Part shown: positions 34,301 to 45,738 of the stretch, one piece after another
Layout: every line of letters starts with the position of its first letter
How positions within the stretch are numbered: the stretch's first letter is position 1
The notes under the pieces: model-generated
Databases searched by the model: none
What the model saw: the letters and a program-made list of their open reading frames with translations, nothing else
What the model was told of the DNA's origin: nothing
NCBI GenBank assembly: GCA_964030475.1
Contig: CAXIPT010000008.1
Span: 3,463,074-3,527,073 of the forward strand
DNA: 64,000 nucleotides
Source of the DNA: Tethya wilhelma
Lineage: Eukaryota > Porifera > Demospongiae > Tethyida > Tethyidae
Direction: 5' to 3'
Made by a program: the position numbers and the translations under genes

Positions 34301-35411
34301 TTACCTGTTTATATACTAGTTCCAAATGTTTTAATAATTATTTTAGTTTACTTAATAATTATTATTCCATTTTGATTGACTAACTTAATTGAGCTAGACC
34401 CTCAAGAGAAATGGTGGTAAGTAAACTACATGTTCACATCCTGTTGAACTGAACTGTACATGATGACCATGCATTGCCTGTTGACGTTCCAGGAAAAATT
34501 CCCATTCCTCCATAGAATGATAATAATATTATGTCCATGTCCTCCTATAATAATTCTAGATGCATGTCCTGTATAAGCCTTGTATATACCCTAAGCCTCC
34601 ATGCATGGGTATACAAGGCTGCTCCTAGATATGTGATTTAGTGATACTGAACATCATGAAAAAATCATTGAAAAAATCTCAAGATATATAATATAGCTAG
34701 GATTCAAACCCACTTCTTTCAAATTCTAGTCAAATGCTCTTACCATTGAGTTACTAAAACTCGTAGGCATATGAATGACCAGCAAGTTTTTCCCAACATG
34801 ATAAAGCATGCCGTGTGTGCCTAAATCATGTTTGCTTGAGTTCAAATTTTCTGTGAACTATTTATAGCACAGCTATAATGTCGTGAAGAAGCATGGGATG
34901 CAAATAAGCTATTATAATTGCATAATCTATAGTGTTCCGGTTGGAGTGCCTATTATTATTTACATGTAAATTAGAATTCTGTAGCTCAAGAGACACATCA
35001 ATGATACATGTGTTACAATGATGCATGCATGCATAGGTTCTGTTGGTTTCCTACTATAGTCTATCAAGCTAGACCCTTCTCTTTCGTCATGCACATTACA
35101 TGCACCAGCTGATGTTTTTTTAACTTTAGTTTCCTACTATTAGATTGTTGTTTTTTCATTTGTCAGCTGATGTACCACCCATGTAGCGGTTGGCTTTAAC
35201 ACTCAACACCTAGGGTGATGTCACGTTCCAATAACTGTTAAAATTCTGTGTGTTGTTAGTTGAGAAAAATCCTCTGTAAGCTTACTCTGACACTTTGCAC
35301 AGTGTAACAAAAATAAGAAGAGCTACTAGAGAAACATGGAAAGTTCAAACATACGTATTTGTAACACCAGTTATGTTATCACTCCACATGCATGCATTCA
35401 CACATATACAT

Positions 35412-35450
<39 letters not shown>

Positions 35451-35665
35451 GTATAATGATGGGATGGCTAACAGCTGCTGGCAGTCTAGCCCGTGCTCTC
35501 GGTCCCATGGCCATCAGTGCCCTCTATGAACACGAGGGACCATTGATAACGTTTGCTACTCTAGAGGGGCTGGTAGGAGTCACCATTCTCTCCCTGCTGG
35601 TCTTCTCCCCCAAGCTAGTCCCTTACGAACGGAGAACAAGATATTTATCATGTTGTTACAACTAG
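28327..35665 (+). CDS. MFSD8/CLN7-like carrier, C-terminal exons (copy B)
   Basis: The penultimate exon is about 28327-28447 (IYLFQYILALVLLAIGYPTA then SIYSKILGPFPQ) with donor CAG|GTAAAG. The last exon is 35450-35665 (GIMMGWLTAAGSLARALGPM to the stop). The two join in phase to give SKILGPFPQ-GIMMGWLTA, the conserved MFSD8 junction. This family is a 12-helix lysosomal membrane carrier; only the last two to three helices are seen. The intron would be 7 kb and holds the minus-strand gene 29163-33413. The 5' limit of the first exon is uncertain, since coding-like sequence extends upstream to about 28256. Exon order in the window (last, penultimate, last, penultimate) shows a tandemly duplicated 3' end. 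The rest of the gene is not in the window. Confidence 0.6.
28970..29062. repeat. Inverted-repeat remnant
   Basis: AAATTTCGTGGGG and CCCCCACGAAAATTT face each other around a GCGAAATTCGC core. This is a likely decayed member of the MITE group that also includes 52271-52413. Confidence 0.45.
29163..33413 (-). CDS. Secreted beta-helix ectodomain plus multi-pass membrane protein, frameshifted
   Basis: Read from 33413 down. A signal peptide (MAAYIATLGFLVTLVSAQ) is followed by a long parallel beta-helix region with repeats such as FEGNSADGFGGAI, FSSNTAVFGGAIY and NTAMSGGGIYA. These are close to the bacterial polymorphic-membrane-protein repeats. A cysteine-rich segment (GKLCGSCKDGLSLSLG, SSHCRQCSNYW) leads into at least seven hydrophobic helices (30720-29690) and a Ser/Thr/Glu-rich cytoplasmic tail. 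The single exon is broken by three frameshifts: near 32380, at a run of six G on the plus strand (31482-31487), and near 31345-31360 in an A/G-rich stretch. Sequencing or assembly error is as likely as decay, since no other lesion is seen. Combined length is about 1,415 residues. The architecture suggests a cell-surface receptor or adhesion protein; the ligand is unknown. A paralogous tail lies at 25.8 kb. Confidence 0.7.
34692..34765 (-). repeat. tRNA-derived SINE-like or tRNA pseudogene
   Basis: On the minus strand, TAACTCAATGGTAAGAGCA resembles a tRNA D-arm/A-box and GGGTTTGAATCCTAG a T-arm/B-box, spaced about as in a tRNA. The acceptor and T stems pair poorly, so a working tRNA is unlikely. 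The rest of 33420-35400 shows no gene. Confidence 0.45.
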
Positions 35666-36300
35666 GTACCAATAATGTTTAAAGAGAATGATGTAAATTT
35701 AATTTTTTTACTGCATCCTAACATGTGTGTTTCCATGTTTGTGCCTTTATTTGGTGTGTGTATACTTTAAATTCTTTACATCTGCCATTATTGATTCAGA
35801 TATTGAAATGCCACGTTTTGGATTAACAATAGTAAAACTATAATAATCTATAATATGCATAATTTGAATTATACAATTATTATTATAGACACACAACGAA
35901 ATAATTTATATAAGGTTGCATGCATGATTGCAGTATAAGAACTGCATGCATGTCAGTTTCTCACGTGCACTTTCCTGACCTCTAACCTTTGACCTATTAT
36001 GGTCAGTTGCACCCTATACATGAACTGAACTTTGACACTATAGGCCAAGACTTCATCCTAATCCATGCAGTGAGACCAATGAGACAGTGAGGTATACGTA
36101 TGTGTGCCTATATACATGCAGTGTGTTTAATTTGTGTCTGTCTTAAGCTAATTACCATATTTATGTTGGCTTAATTTGACTGTGTGTGAACTGTACATGT
36201 TCTACTGATATACTTCATAGCTAGCCTCTAGATAATATACATGCATAGCTATAGTCTACTCAAGTTGCTGCCAGACATTTTGGGTTGTGAAAGAATATAC

Positions 36301-36408
36301 TAGTCTCACATAGCCAGCCCCTCTCTAATATTCACTCTGGCCCCATGCAGCTCTGTGAAGAGAAGGAGCTGGGGCGGAGCAAAATTAGAGAGGGTCTACG
36401 TGAGACTA
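36301..36408. mobile_element. MITE, second-unit counterpart of 27746-27860
   Basis: Same termini (TAGTCTCACATAGCCAG...GTGAGACTA) and same position relative to the MFSD8-like exons as in the first unit. It lacks a few bases of the inner stem. Confidence 0.7.
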
Positions 36409-36869
36409 ACAATCATGATGCATGATGGCTCCAACTGTTTAATTTTTAATTTACAGGTTAGTCACAGTAGCTACCATGCACCTGCTCTGTCATCTTGAGT
36501 GATCATTGTCTAATGATAAGCCCAGATGTGACCAGATATTGCAAGTAAGCCGGGGATGCAGATATTCTATAGAGTCCATGGCTTTGACGGGACAATGACC
36601 TATAGATAACTTCTTAGTCTGGTGTGCCAGACCCTAAGCAAATGGTCTTGCACACCAGACTATAACTTAAAGATAGTATTGGCAGAAAACTAACTTATTC
36701 CATTTTTAATTCATGGCTGTACTCACACTTACCCCCTCTCCCACCCTCACACAGTCACCCTACCATCTATGAGGTGGTCTTCTGGAGGATTATCGAGAAG
36801 TTGTGAAGTTGCTAGCCAGGTCTGTACACTGTGTGCAGATAGGTACCCCCAACAGGCATGGTGTCTCAG

Positions 36870-36979
36870 GATCTACCTCTTCCAGTACATACTGGCATTG
36901 GTTCTACTGACCATTGGCTACCCCACTGCTTCCTTACTAACTTATAATCAAAGATACTTTGGATCCTTTTTTTTTTCAG
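36870..36979 (+). pseudogene. MFSD8-like penultimate exon, copy C, decayed
   Basis: It reads IYLFQYILALVLLTIGYPTA like copy B, but the conserved YSIYSKILGPFPQ end is destroyed by small deletions and a T run, giving YNQRYFGSFFF instead. The donor CAG|GTAAAG survives. No last exon follows before the gap at 37154. Confidence 0.6.
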
Positions 36980-37192
36980 GTAAAGGTATTCATACATTCA
37001 CAATCAGATGCAATGTAGTGCATGGAGTTGTGTGTTAGTGACCATGGTTCCTTGCTCCTTGGCCACTCAATCCTAGAAGCTAGTTGTGTTTAGAGGGATC
37101 GAGTTTGCATGCAATGCATAGTCCCATAATGCCTTCTTTCAAATTTCCCTCTGNCACATATGGGCTATTATCTAATTGTTCACTCTTCACTC

Positions 37193-37353
37193 CAGGGTCA
37201 GACACTGAGTTTTTCTAAGAAAAGAGCCACAAACAAATCGTGGCTGGCTCAGATGTCAGCAGGCAGCTGCCTTGTGCTCTTAGCTGAATGTTTTATTGTG
37301 TTCTAGAACACTGTGTACACACAGTAGAAAGAAAGTCTCAGTGTCTGACCCTG
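37193..37353. mobile_element. Short hAT-like inverted-repeat element
   Basis: The left end is CAGGGTCAGACACTGAG and the right end CTCAGTGTCTGACCCTG, exact inverted repeats over 17 bases. Length is 161 bases with no coding. The CAGGG end is typical of hAT relatives. No clear 8-bp target duplication is visible. Confidence 0.65.
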
Positions 37354-37729
37354 CAGAACTAAGGTAAGTTTCTACTAACACTGACTTCTAGACAGTGTAA
37401 CTTCTCTACTTGGCAAATTTTGAGTTCTAAATTTTATTTTAGCCAAAATCCACTATATCTCCTTAGATAAAGCTTCGTAGAAGCATATTCAATGTTGATT
37501 TTTGAAACTCTAGAACATATTAGCCACAACTTTTGCATTTTAAAAGGTAGAAACTGTCAAAAGCACTTCTGATGCTAGATATAGGGAGAACAAATTCCCT
37601 AATGAATTATTCATATTCAAACTGTGCATCGTAACCTTAAGGTTAATTGAGGTGAAAGTCTGGTGCATTGTGATTGGTTATCATTACCACAAAGACTGCT
37701 TTTCACAGTGGTGAGACTGGTTTTTTCTT

Positions 37730-37975
37730 GAAAGCTGCATCCTTGATAAATCAAAAGATTACAAAGCTCCAATTATTGGTCAGGCCATGGCCTGACTGGC
37801 CTATGCACTTCCCCCAGGCCTGCACAGAAGGTGTTGACATTGATACCTGCACTAAAGAATTGGAAGAAAAAGCTGTTAAAGATAAGAAAAATAAAGAAAA
37901 TCCTCCAGGTGTCTATGGAGATGTTACTGATGGGGTTCATTTAGAAAATATCTATTCATAAGTTTGACTGGCAAG
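37730..37975 (+). other. Unrecognised coding-like fragment with a perfect palindrome
   Basis: An open stretch ends in a Lys/Glu-rich segment, then PPGVYGDVTDGVHLENIYS and a stop. A diverged copy of its last 70 bases (CAGGTGTCTATGG, GTTACTGATGGG, CATTTAGAAA) lies at 38655-38715. An 18-bp perfect palindrome, GTCAGGCCATGGCCTGAC, sits at 37779-37796. I cannot name it; a transposon-derived or pseudogene fragment is possible. Confidence 0.3.
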
Positions 37976-38504
37976 GCATATTAATTTCTTATAATAATTA
38001 TGACTACTAAAGCTAATTAATTTATCCAAAGTTATAATTGTATACTATTGACATGTTTTGTAGTTTACACATGCAGTCATTTTTTTGTGTATCCTTGTAA
38101 AATTTTTATGATATAGGAAAACACATGTAATTATTATTTGGGAAGAAAAAATTGTGCATGTTATGGAATTTATAATTATTGTCTGAAACTATTTATGTCA
38201 AGAAGCAGTAAGTAATCTCCAATAGCCATTGAGTTGATCAACATACAAATTTCAAAATTAATTGTGATCATGAGACACTAATCAAAAATTGCCAAGGGCT
38301 TGTGAGAAAAGAGAAATTTAGACATTAAGTAAAAACATTGACCACTAAAATTACAAACAAAATAAAAACAGTTATGTTTGCCATAAACTGTATAATGACT
38401 GCATGCTGGTGAAATATTTGAATACATTATAAACATTAACATGCAAACAAGAGCTGCACAATAACAACACACATCAAATTTTATGCTGTAATATACTGCA
38501 TGTA

Positions 38505-38912
38505 CTATGGGTCACTTCTTAGATTTGTCTTCAACACATATCCACCACTGGGTTGCAGCTCCATAATCGCAAACTGACAGTTCTTAAAATTCCAAATCTT
38601 ATGAAATTTTTCAATCTGAAAGGACAAGAGAACATGTAAGATGGAGATAAGGAAATTCCTGCAGGTGTCTATGGAAACGTTACTGATGGGAGCCATTTAG
38701 AAATATCTCATGTGTTTGACTGTGGTTTCATAAGTACACTTTGGTTTTGTCTGTTGTATCTACTCACCGACCAGTGGTAGTATCTGGTGAGGAAGAGTCG
38801 ACAGAAGAGGCCGTGAGAAACAATGATGGTGTTTTGACCACACCCACCCTTTTCCATGTCACGATACATGGTCTCCAAGAATGTTGATACTCTATCGTAG
38901 ACATCAGAACCA
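38505..38912 (-). CDS. SAM/histidine-phosphatase gene copy 3, last two exons
   Basis: The minus-strand exons 38768-38912 (SGSDVYDRVSTFLETMYRDM, then IIVSHGLFCRLF) and 38505-38615 (IEKFHKIWNFKNCQFAIMEL to the stop) match the last two exons of the complete gene at 40772-43639, with the same lengths and phases. The SHG histidine is kept. Upstream exons would lie to the right but are cut off by the (GT)n tract and the n at 38979. The last exon differs at several residues from the other copies, so this is a third paralogue in opposite orientation. Confidence 0.65.
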
Positions 38913-38939
38913 CTGAGAGTGTGTGTGTGTGTGTGTGTG

Positions 38940-38978
<39 letters not shown>

Positions 38979-38979
38979 N

Positions 38980-39215
38980 ATACTTTGCTCCACTGCTAGC
39001 TAACTGATTAGCAGGAATTCAGTGAACCATTAATATTATAGATCGTTCTTAGAACATTTATTCATGACACTTTTAAGGATACCGGGCATATGAGGAATTA
39101 AAAAAATGAAAATGAAGTAGTCATGTTCCGAAATTGAGACGTGACTTGTTCCAATACTTTTTACAGTACTGCCCATTCCTACACTATTTATATTTTTTAC
39201 TACTTGTTGTTATAT
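38980..39215. mobile_element. Right half of a repeat-A core
   Basis: AAAATGAAGTAGTCATG, GAAATTGAGAC and GCCCATTCCTACACTA appear in the same order as the right arm at 23.7 kb. The left arm is missing at the gap (n at 38979). It ends about 65 bases before a PI3K exon. Confidence 0.65.
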
Positions 39216-39279
39216 ATACTGTGAGTAATGACCATGTAGTGGAGTTCACTCATTTTTCTTGCTTTCGATTTCCTACCAG

Positions 39280-40465
<1,186 letters not shown>

Positions 40466-40771
40466 AGCGAACCTTTTTGTAACCTTTTTATAGCGACACT
40501 CACTTTTAACTTGCATATGATATATGTACATACTAACTGTGTGTTTGTGCTTGCAGATCTTACTTTTTGATCAAGTTTGTGTAAAAGTTTGAATACTTAG
40601 CTAGCAGATATACAATAATTATATGATACATGTACAGATGTACTAATTTGCCATTTGTTGGAAACTGGATGCATAGTATATATCTGTACTGAATGGAAAT
40701 AGTTTTGCTGTGAACCTTGTGGTGGGGGCGTGCTCCAAAATCTAATTAATGCGCATCCTGTAATTACTGAA

Positions 40772-43081
40772 ATGGCAGCTGAGAAGCAACTACTAGGAGA
40801 CTCCGAGCACAGGACCATTGGTGGTGTTACAAGGTGCCCTAGCTTGTTGGATAACTCCAAGGCCATCCCTGAGAGATCATGTTCGGCCGCCTCAAGCAAC
40901 CACGACTCTCTCATGTCTTCTGGATTCACCACCAGCAATGGTATGAATGGCGGTGATAAGAGCATTCTGAGATGGGACGAGGAGCTGGTGGTGGCTTGGC
41001 TGAAGGAGATTGGCTATGAGCAGTATGAAGTGAGTTGTGTATGAATTCTGACTCCTATTGACTCTTATATCTTCCATGATATCTAGTACTAGTACAGATC
41101 CCCTATGGTCAAGAGGTTTTTTTTTTTTTCCCCTGTAAAAATTAATGTTAATTACTGGAAATTCAAAGCCAATAGGTACCTATAGTTGCCAATTATCAGT
41201 CTACCTACACATCTTGAACCACACACACATAATATAGCTACTAGGTAGTTGGAATTTCATGTACGTCATAATAATTTGCAAGCTAAGCAGCCTAGCGCCT
41301 GTACTGTTTGTTTTTGAGCCCCACCCCAAATGTTGTAAAATGATATGTATCTCTACACCATATCTACATGGTATCTCTTCCACCAATATTAATTGATTGT
41401 GTTCACTGCTCTGGTCCAACCCTCAGGCCAATTTCCGAGAGCATGCTATCAGTAGTGGCCAGCTACTTGTTGATCTAGAGGAGTCTCACCTTCGTGAGAT
41501 GGGCGTGAAGAAGATTGGTCATCGTCTTGACATCATGGAGGGACTACACCAGCTGAGGAAAGATGCTGGACTGGCTGGCAAGGAGAGACTCATTGATACC
41601 AACACACTCTTGAAACAGTAAGAGGGGCAGCTGGTACACACCTTGTGGCAATACAAGACACCTTGTTTGACTATCATTCTTGCATCAATTAATAGTACAA
41701 CTATTCATTTACCAAATATGCCTAATTTCCTCAATCACTGTTTCCTTTTGCTGTCATTTAAGCCCAGCATGCAGACCATCCTTGCAATAGAGAGGGGCCA
41801 GCACTGAGTAGCCGGGCTGAACATGCCTTATGTCAGCACAAGACACTATATTTTGACTACCATTCCTGTATCAATACCTATGAGTAGTTTGTGAATCATT
41901 TTACCAAATGTGCCTAATTTCCTCATTCACTCTTTCCTTTTAGACTAGATGCCATTCGTTTTGAAAGAACTCTCACACTCTACCCGAATAGGATCATTCT
42001 CATTCGACCAGGAGAGGTACAATATCCTCCATTGCTTGTTTTATTGCTTTATCCCTTCTCTCTTTATTGTATGTGTGTATGTGTGTCTTTGTCCTTCCAG
42101 TCCCAGGGCAAGGTCGATCCAGATCTCTATAGTCATGTACCTGATTCACGTTTGGAGCTAACTGATAAAGGGAGGCATCAAGCCTATGTGAGCTCAAATC
42201 TCTCTCACCAAAGATCTTGATCGTATTATCATCATCTTGTTGTTTTTTTTCTCTCCATACATGTAGGCGGCTGGTGTGAAGCTGAAGCAACTGATAGGCT
42301 CAGAATCAGTGACCTTCTACGTGTCACCCTTTATGAGATCTCGACAGACTTACGATCAAATCAGAATGTCCTTCCATGACGAACAAGTACGTAGTACATT
42401 AGTGCTAGCTGTCAGTGTATGGCTACTGTGGTATAGAGTATGCATACATGTAAAAGGTCGTTGCATAGCAACCAGGTACTATTGTTAATTTCAAATTTGT
42501 AGGTTTTGCACTATCGTGAAGACCCTCGGATCAGGGAACAGGAGTGGGGAAATTTTCAAGACCCCTCTAAAATGGATGGGATAATGAAAGAGAGACGGAA
42601 AATTGGATCATTTTACTACAGATTTCCCACTGGGGAGAGGTAAGAGTAACTGCTTGCAAGTCTAATCTTGATTTTCACATCAATACCGTACTGGCACATT
42701 ATTAAGTGCATACGCTTATATTTCCACAAGAAGAAAATAGGTGCTTAACAGCGAAATGCGTGTAATAACGAGATATACTGCCACATGAGCTACGTTTCAA
42801 AGCCGGCGAGGCTGAGGTCAGAGGTAACAGAATTTTTGGAGAGCGTTATTCGAGCACAACTTGTCTGCAAGAGCGTGTGGACTCCTTTTGTGGGTGAAGT
42901 ATTGTTTACGTGTCCAGAAACTGATCCTTTTCCTGTGTCAATAGTGAAAATCATCATAGTGCTTAATAATAAAGTGTCAAGAGCAACAATGAGGCATGCA
43001 CTTATATTTGAGTGGGCGCTTATATGTGAAGTGCGCCTAATAATGTGCCAGTACGGTATTGTGTTGTGCGTCATTGCACAC

Positions 43082-43132
<51 letters not shown>

Positions 43133-43639
43133 CTCTCTCAGTGGCTCTGATGTCTACGATAGAGTATCAACATTCTTGGAGACCATGTATCGTGACATGG
43201 AAAAGGGTGGGTGTGGTCAAAACACCATCATTGTTTCTCACGGCCTTTTCTGTCGACTCTTCCTCACCAGATACTACCACTGGTCGGTGAGTAGATACGT
43301 AGATACATTATATCACTTGAGGATGGGCCCAAGCACACATGTACAGGAACCTGGTTAAAGTACATAGGCTGTTTAACTTGCAACTTGATGTATGTGTATG
43401 CATGATGCATGGCCACCTGCTAGCTTTGAATTAAGATCAACTAACATTGCAGTAAAGAAGAAATGGTCTAACTTTTGACCTTTTTATCCACTGTTATGGA
43501 TCTGTTTGTGATTCTTGTTTTGTTCTAGGTGGAGAAGTTTCATAAACTGTGGAACTTTGAGAACTGTCAGTTTGCCATCATGGAGTTACAGTCCAGTGGT
43601 GGATACAAGCTGGTCACTGAACTGAAGAGTGACGCATAG
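40772..43639 (+). CDS. SAM-domain/histidine-phosphatase protein, copy 1 (complete)
   Basis: Eight exons: 40772-41029, 41427-41617, 41944-42016, 42101-42187, 42267-42386, 42503-42639, 43142-43286 and 43529-43639. They join to 373 residues. An N-terminal disordered part is followed by a SAM domain (about residues 70-135; VAWLKEIGYEQYE, LRKDAGL) and a histidine-phosphatase (phosphoglycerate-mutase-like) domain. The domain keeps YVSPFMRSRQT, REQEWGNF and IVSHGLF. The catalytic RHG motif, however, reads IILIRPGE: the nucleophilic histidine is replaced by proline (CCA), so phosphatase activity is not expected. The paralogue at 47.5 kb has IRHGE. SAM domains mediate protein interaction, so a scaffold or pseudo-enzyme role is possible. 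A polyadenylation signal AATAAA is at 43683. The start ATG was chosen by similarity of what follows (TIGG) to copy 2. Confidence 0.8.
41640..41945. repeat. Tandem duplication inside an intron
   Basis: Two diverged units of about 150 bases share ACAAGACAC, TTTACCAAAT and GCCTAATTTCCTCA in order. Both lie in intron 2 of the gene above, the second ending at the splice acceptor. Probably neutral. Confidence 0.55.
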
Positions 43640-43801
43640 GAGCATAGTCTAGTTTTCATGCCATGATGTGTATGTTTAGCACAATAAAAATGCAATTGCC
43701 AGCTGTTCTGCACAATGTCACTAAAAAAATGAATGTTTGTTGATAACATACACATACATATGCATGATGGGTGTGGTCACATGAAAAGCAAGGGATGCAT
43801 C

Positions 43802-45665
43802 ATGGAAGAATCAAAGGCAGTGGAGACAACTACAACAAATTACGGTACAAGCTGCGTGTGAGTGAAGGCTTTGCATGCATATAGAAGAGGTTTTACGTTC
43901 AACATATTACTAAATAGCCTCCTATAGTCATAGATAATTACCAGTTGACCTGTGCAAAGATAGTAGACTAAGAGGCTAACCCAGCCTGTGTACCTCATAA
44001 TTTTACATATACTACCCTTGGAGAATCCCAGTTGGAGAGGTCAGTTGGTCTAGCATTGATTTATACCCTGCTAAAACTTGAAAGGGTTTGTATGCATGGT
44101 TGGCAAAGCTGCTAGAACTGTAGTGTCTTCCTCTCTCAGAGTCATCAGAGTATAAGACCATTGGTGGACTGCGAGGTAACTTGGTGCGTCGACCAAGTGG
44201 TTTAATTACCATTCATGAGAGGTCGAGAAGGCGACCACGAACCAGGGGCTTGGGTTCAACCAGCAGCTGTGGCAGTAGCATTAGTCCCAAGTCTCTATCG
44301 CCATCACCTGATGGTGTGTCGAGATGGAACAGTGAGGAGGTTATTGAATGGCTACATGAAATTGGCTACACTGAGTATGAGGTGAGCTGTTTAGGTATAA
44401 GATACACACACACACCCATGGACNCAGTGGCTCTGATGTCTACGATAGAGTATCAACATTCTTGGAGACCATGTATCGTGACATGGAAAAGGGTGGGTGT
44501 GGTCAAAACACCATCATTGTTTCTCACGGCCTTTTCTGTCGACTCTTCCTCACCAGATACTACCACTGGTCGGTGAGTAGATACGTAGATACATTATATC
44601 ACTTGAGGATGGGCCCAAGCACACATGTACAGGAACCTGGTTAAAGTACATAGGCTGTTTAACTTGCAACTTGATGTATGTGTATGCATGATGCATGGCC
44701 ACCTGCTAGCTTTGAATTAAGATCAACTAACATTGCAGTAAAGAAGAAATGGTCTAACTTTTGACCTTTTTATCCACTGTTATGGATCTGTTTGTGATTC
44801 TTGTTTTGTTCTAGGTGGAGAAGTTTCATAAACTGTGGAACTTTGAGAACTGTCAGTTTGCCATCATGGAGTTACAGTCCAGTGGTGGATACAAGCTGGT
44901 CACTGAACTGAAGAGTGACGCATAGGAGCATAGTCTAGTTTTCATGCCATGATGTGTATGTTTAGCACAATAAAAATGCAATTGCCAGCTGTTCTGCACA
45001 ATGTCACTAAAAAAATGAATGTTTGTTGATAACATACACATACATATGCATGATGGGTGTGGTCACATGAAAAGCAAGGGATGCATCATGGAAGAATCAA
45101 AGGCAGTGGAGACAACTACAACAAATTACGGTACAAGCTGCGTGTGAGTGAAGGCTTTGCATGCATATAGAAGAGGTTTTACGTTCAACATATTACTAAA
45201 TAGCCTCCTATAGTCATAGATAATTACCAGTTGACCTGTGCAAAGATAGTAGACTAAGAGGCTAACCCAGCCTGTGTACCTCATAATTTTACATATACTA
45301 CCCTTGGAGAATCCCAGTTGGAGAGGTCAGTTGGTCTAGCATTGATTTATACCCTGCTAAAACTTGAAAGGGTTTGTATGCATGGTTGGCAAAGCTGCTA
45401 GAACTGTAGTGTCTTCCTCTCTCAGAGTCATCAGAGTATAAGACCATTGGTGGACTGCGAGGTAACTTGGTGCGTCGACCAAGTGGTTTAATTACCATTC
45501 ATGAGAGGTCGAGAAGGCGACCACGAACCAGGGGCTTGGGTTCAACCAGCAGCTGTGGCAGTAGCATTAGTCCCAAGTCTCTATCGCCATCACCTGATGG
45601 TGTGTCGAGATGGAACAGTGAGGAGGTTATTGAATGGCTACATGAAATTGGCTACACTGAGTATN

Positions 45666-45738
<73 letters not shown>

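Noticed and set aside
34692..34765. Functional tRNA gene
   Set aside because: A- and B-box-like sequences are present, but the acceptor and T stems do not pair well.
40730..40771. Earlier start (GTG) for SAM/phosphatase copy 1
   Set aside because: The first ATG at 40772 gives an N-terminus like copy 2; a GTG start is unlikely in an animal gene.
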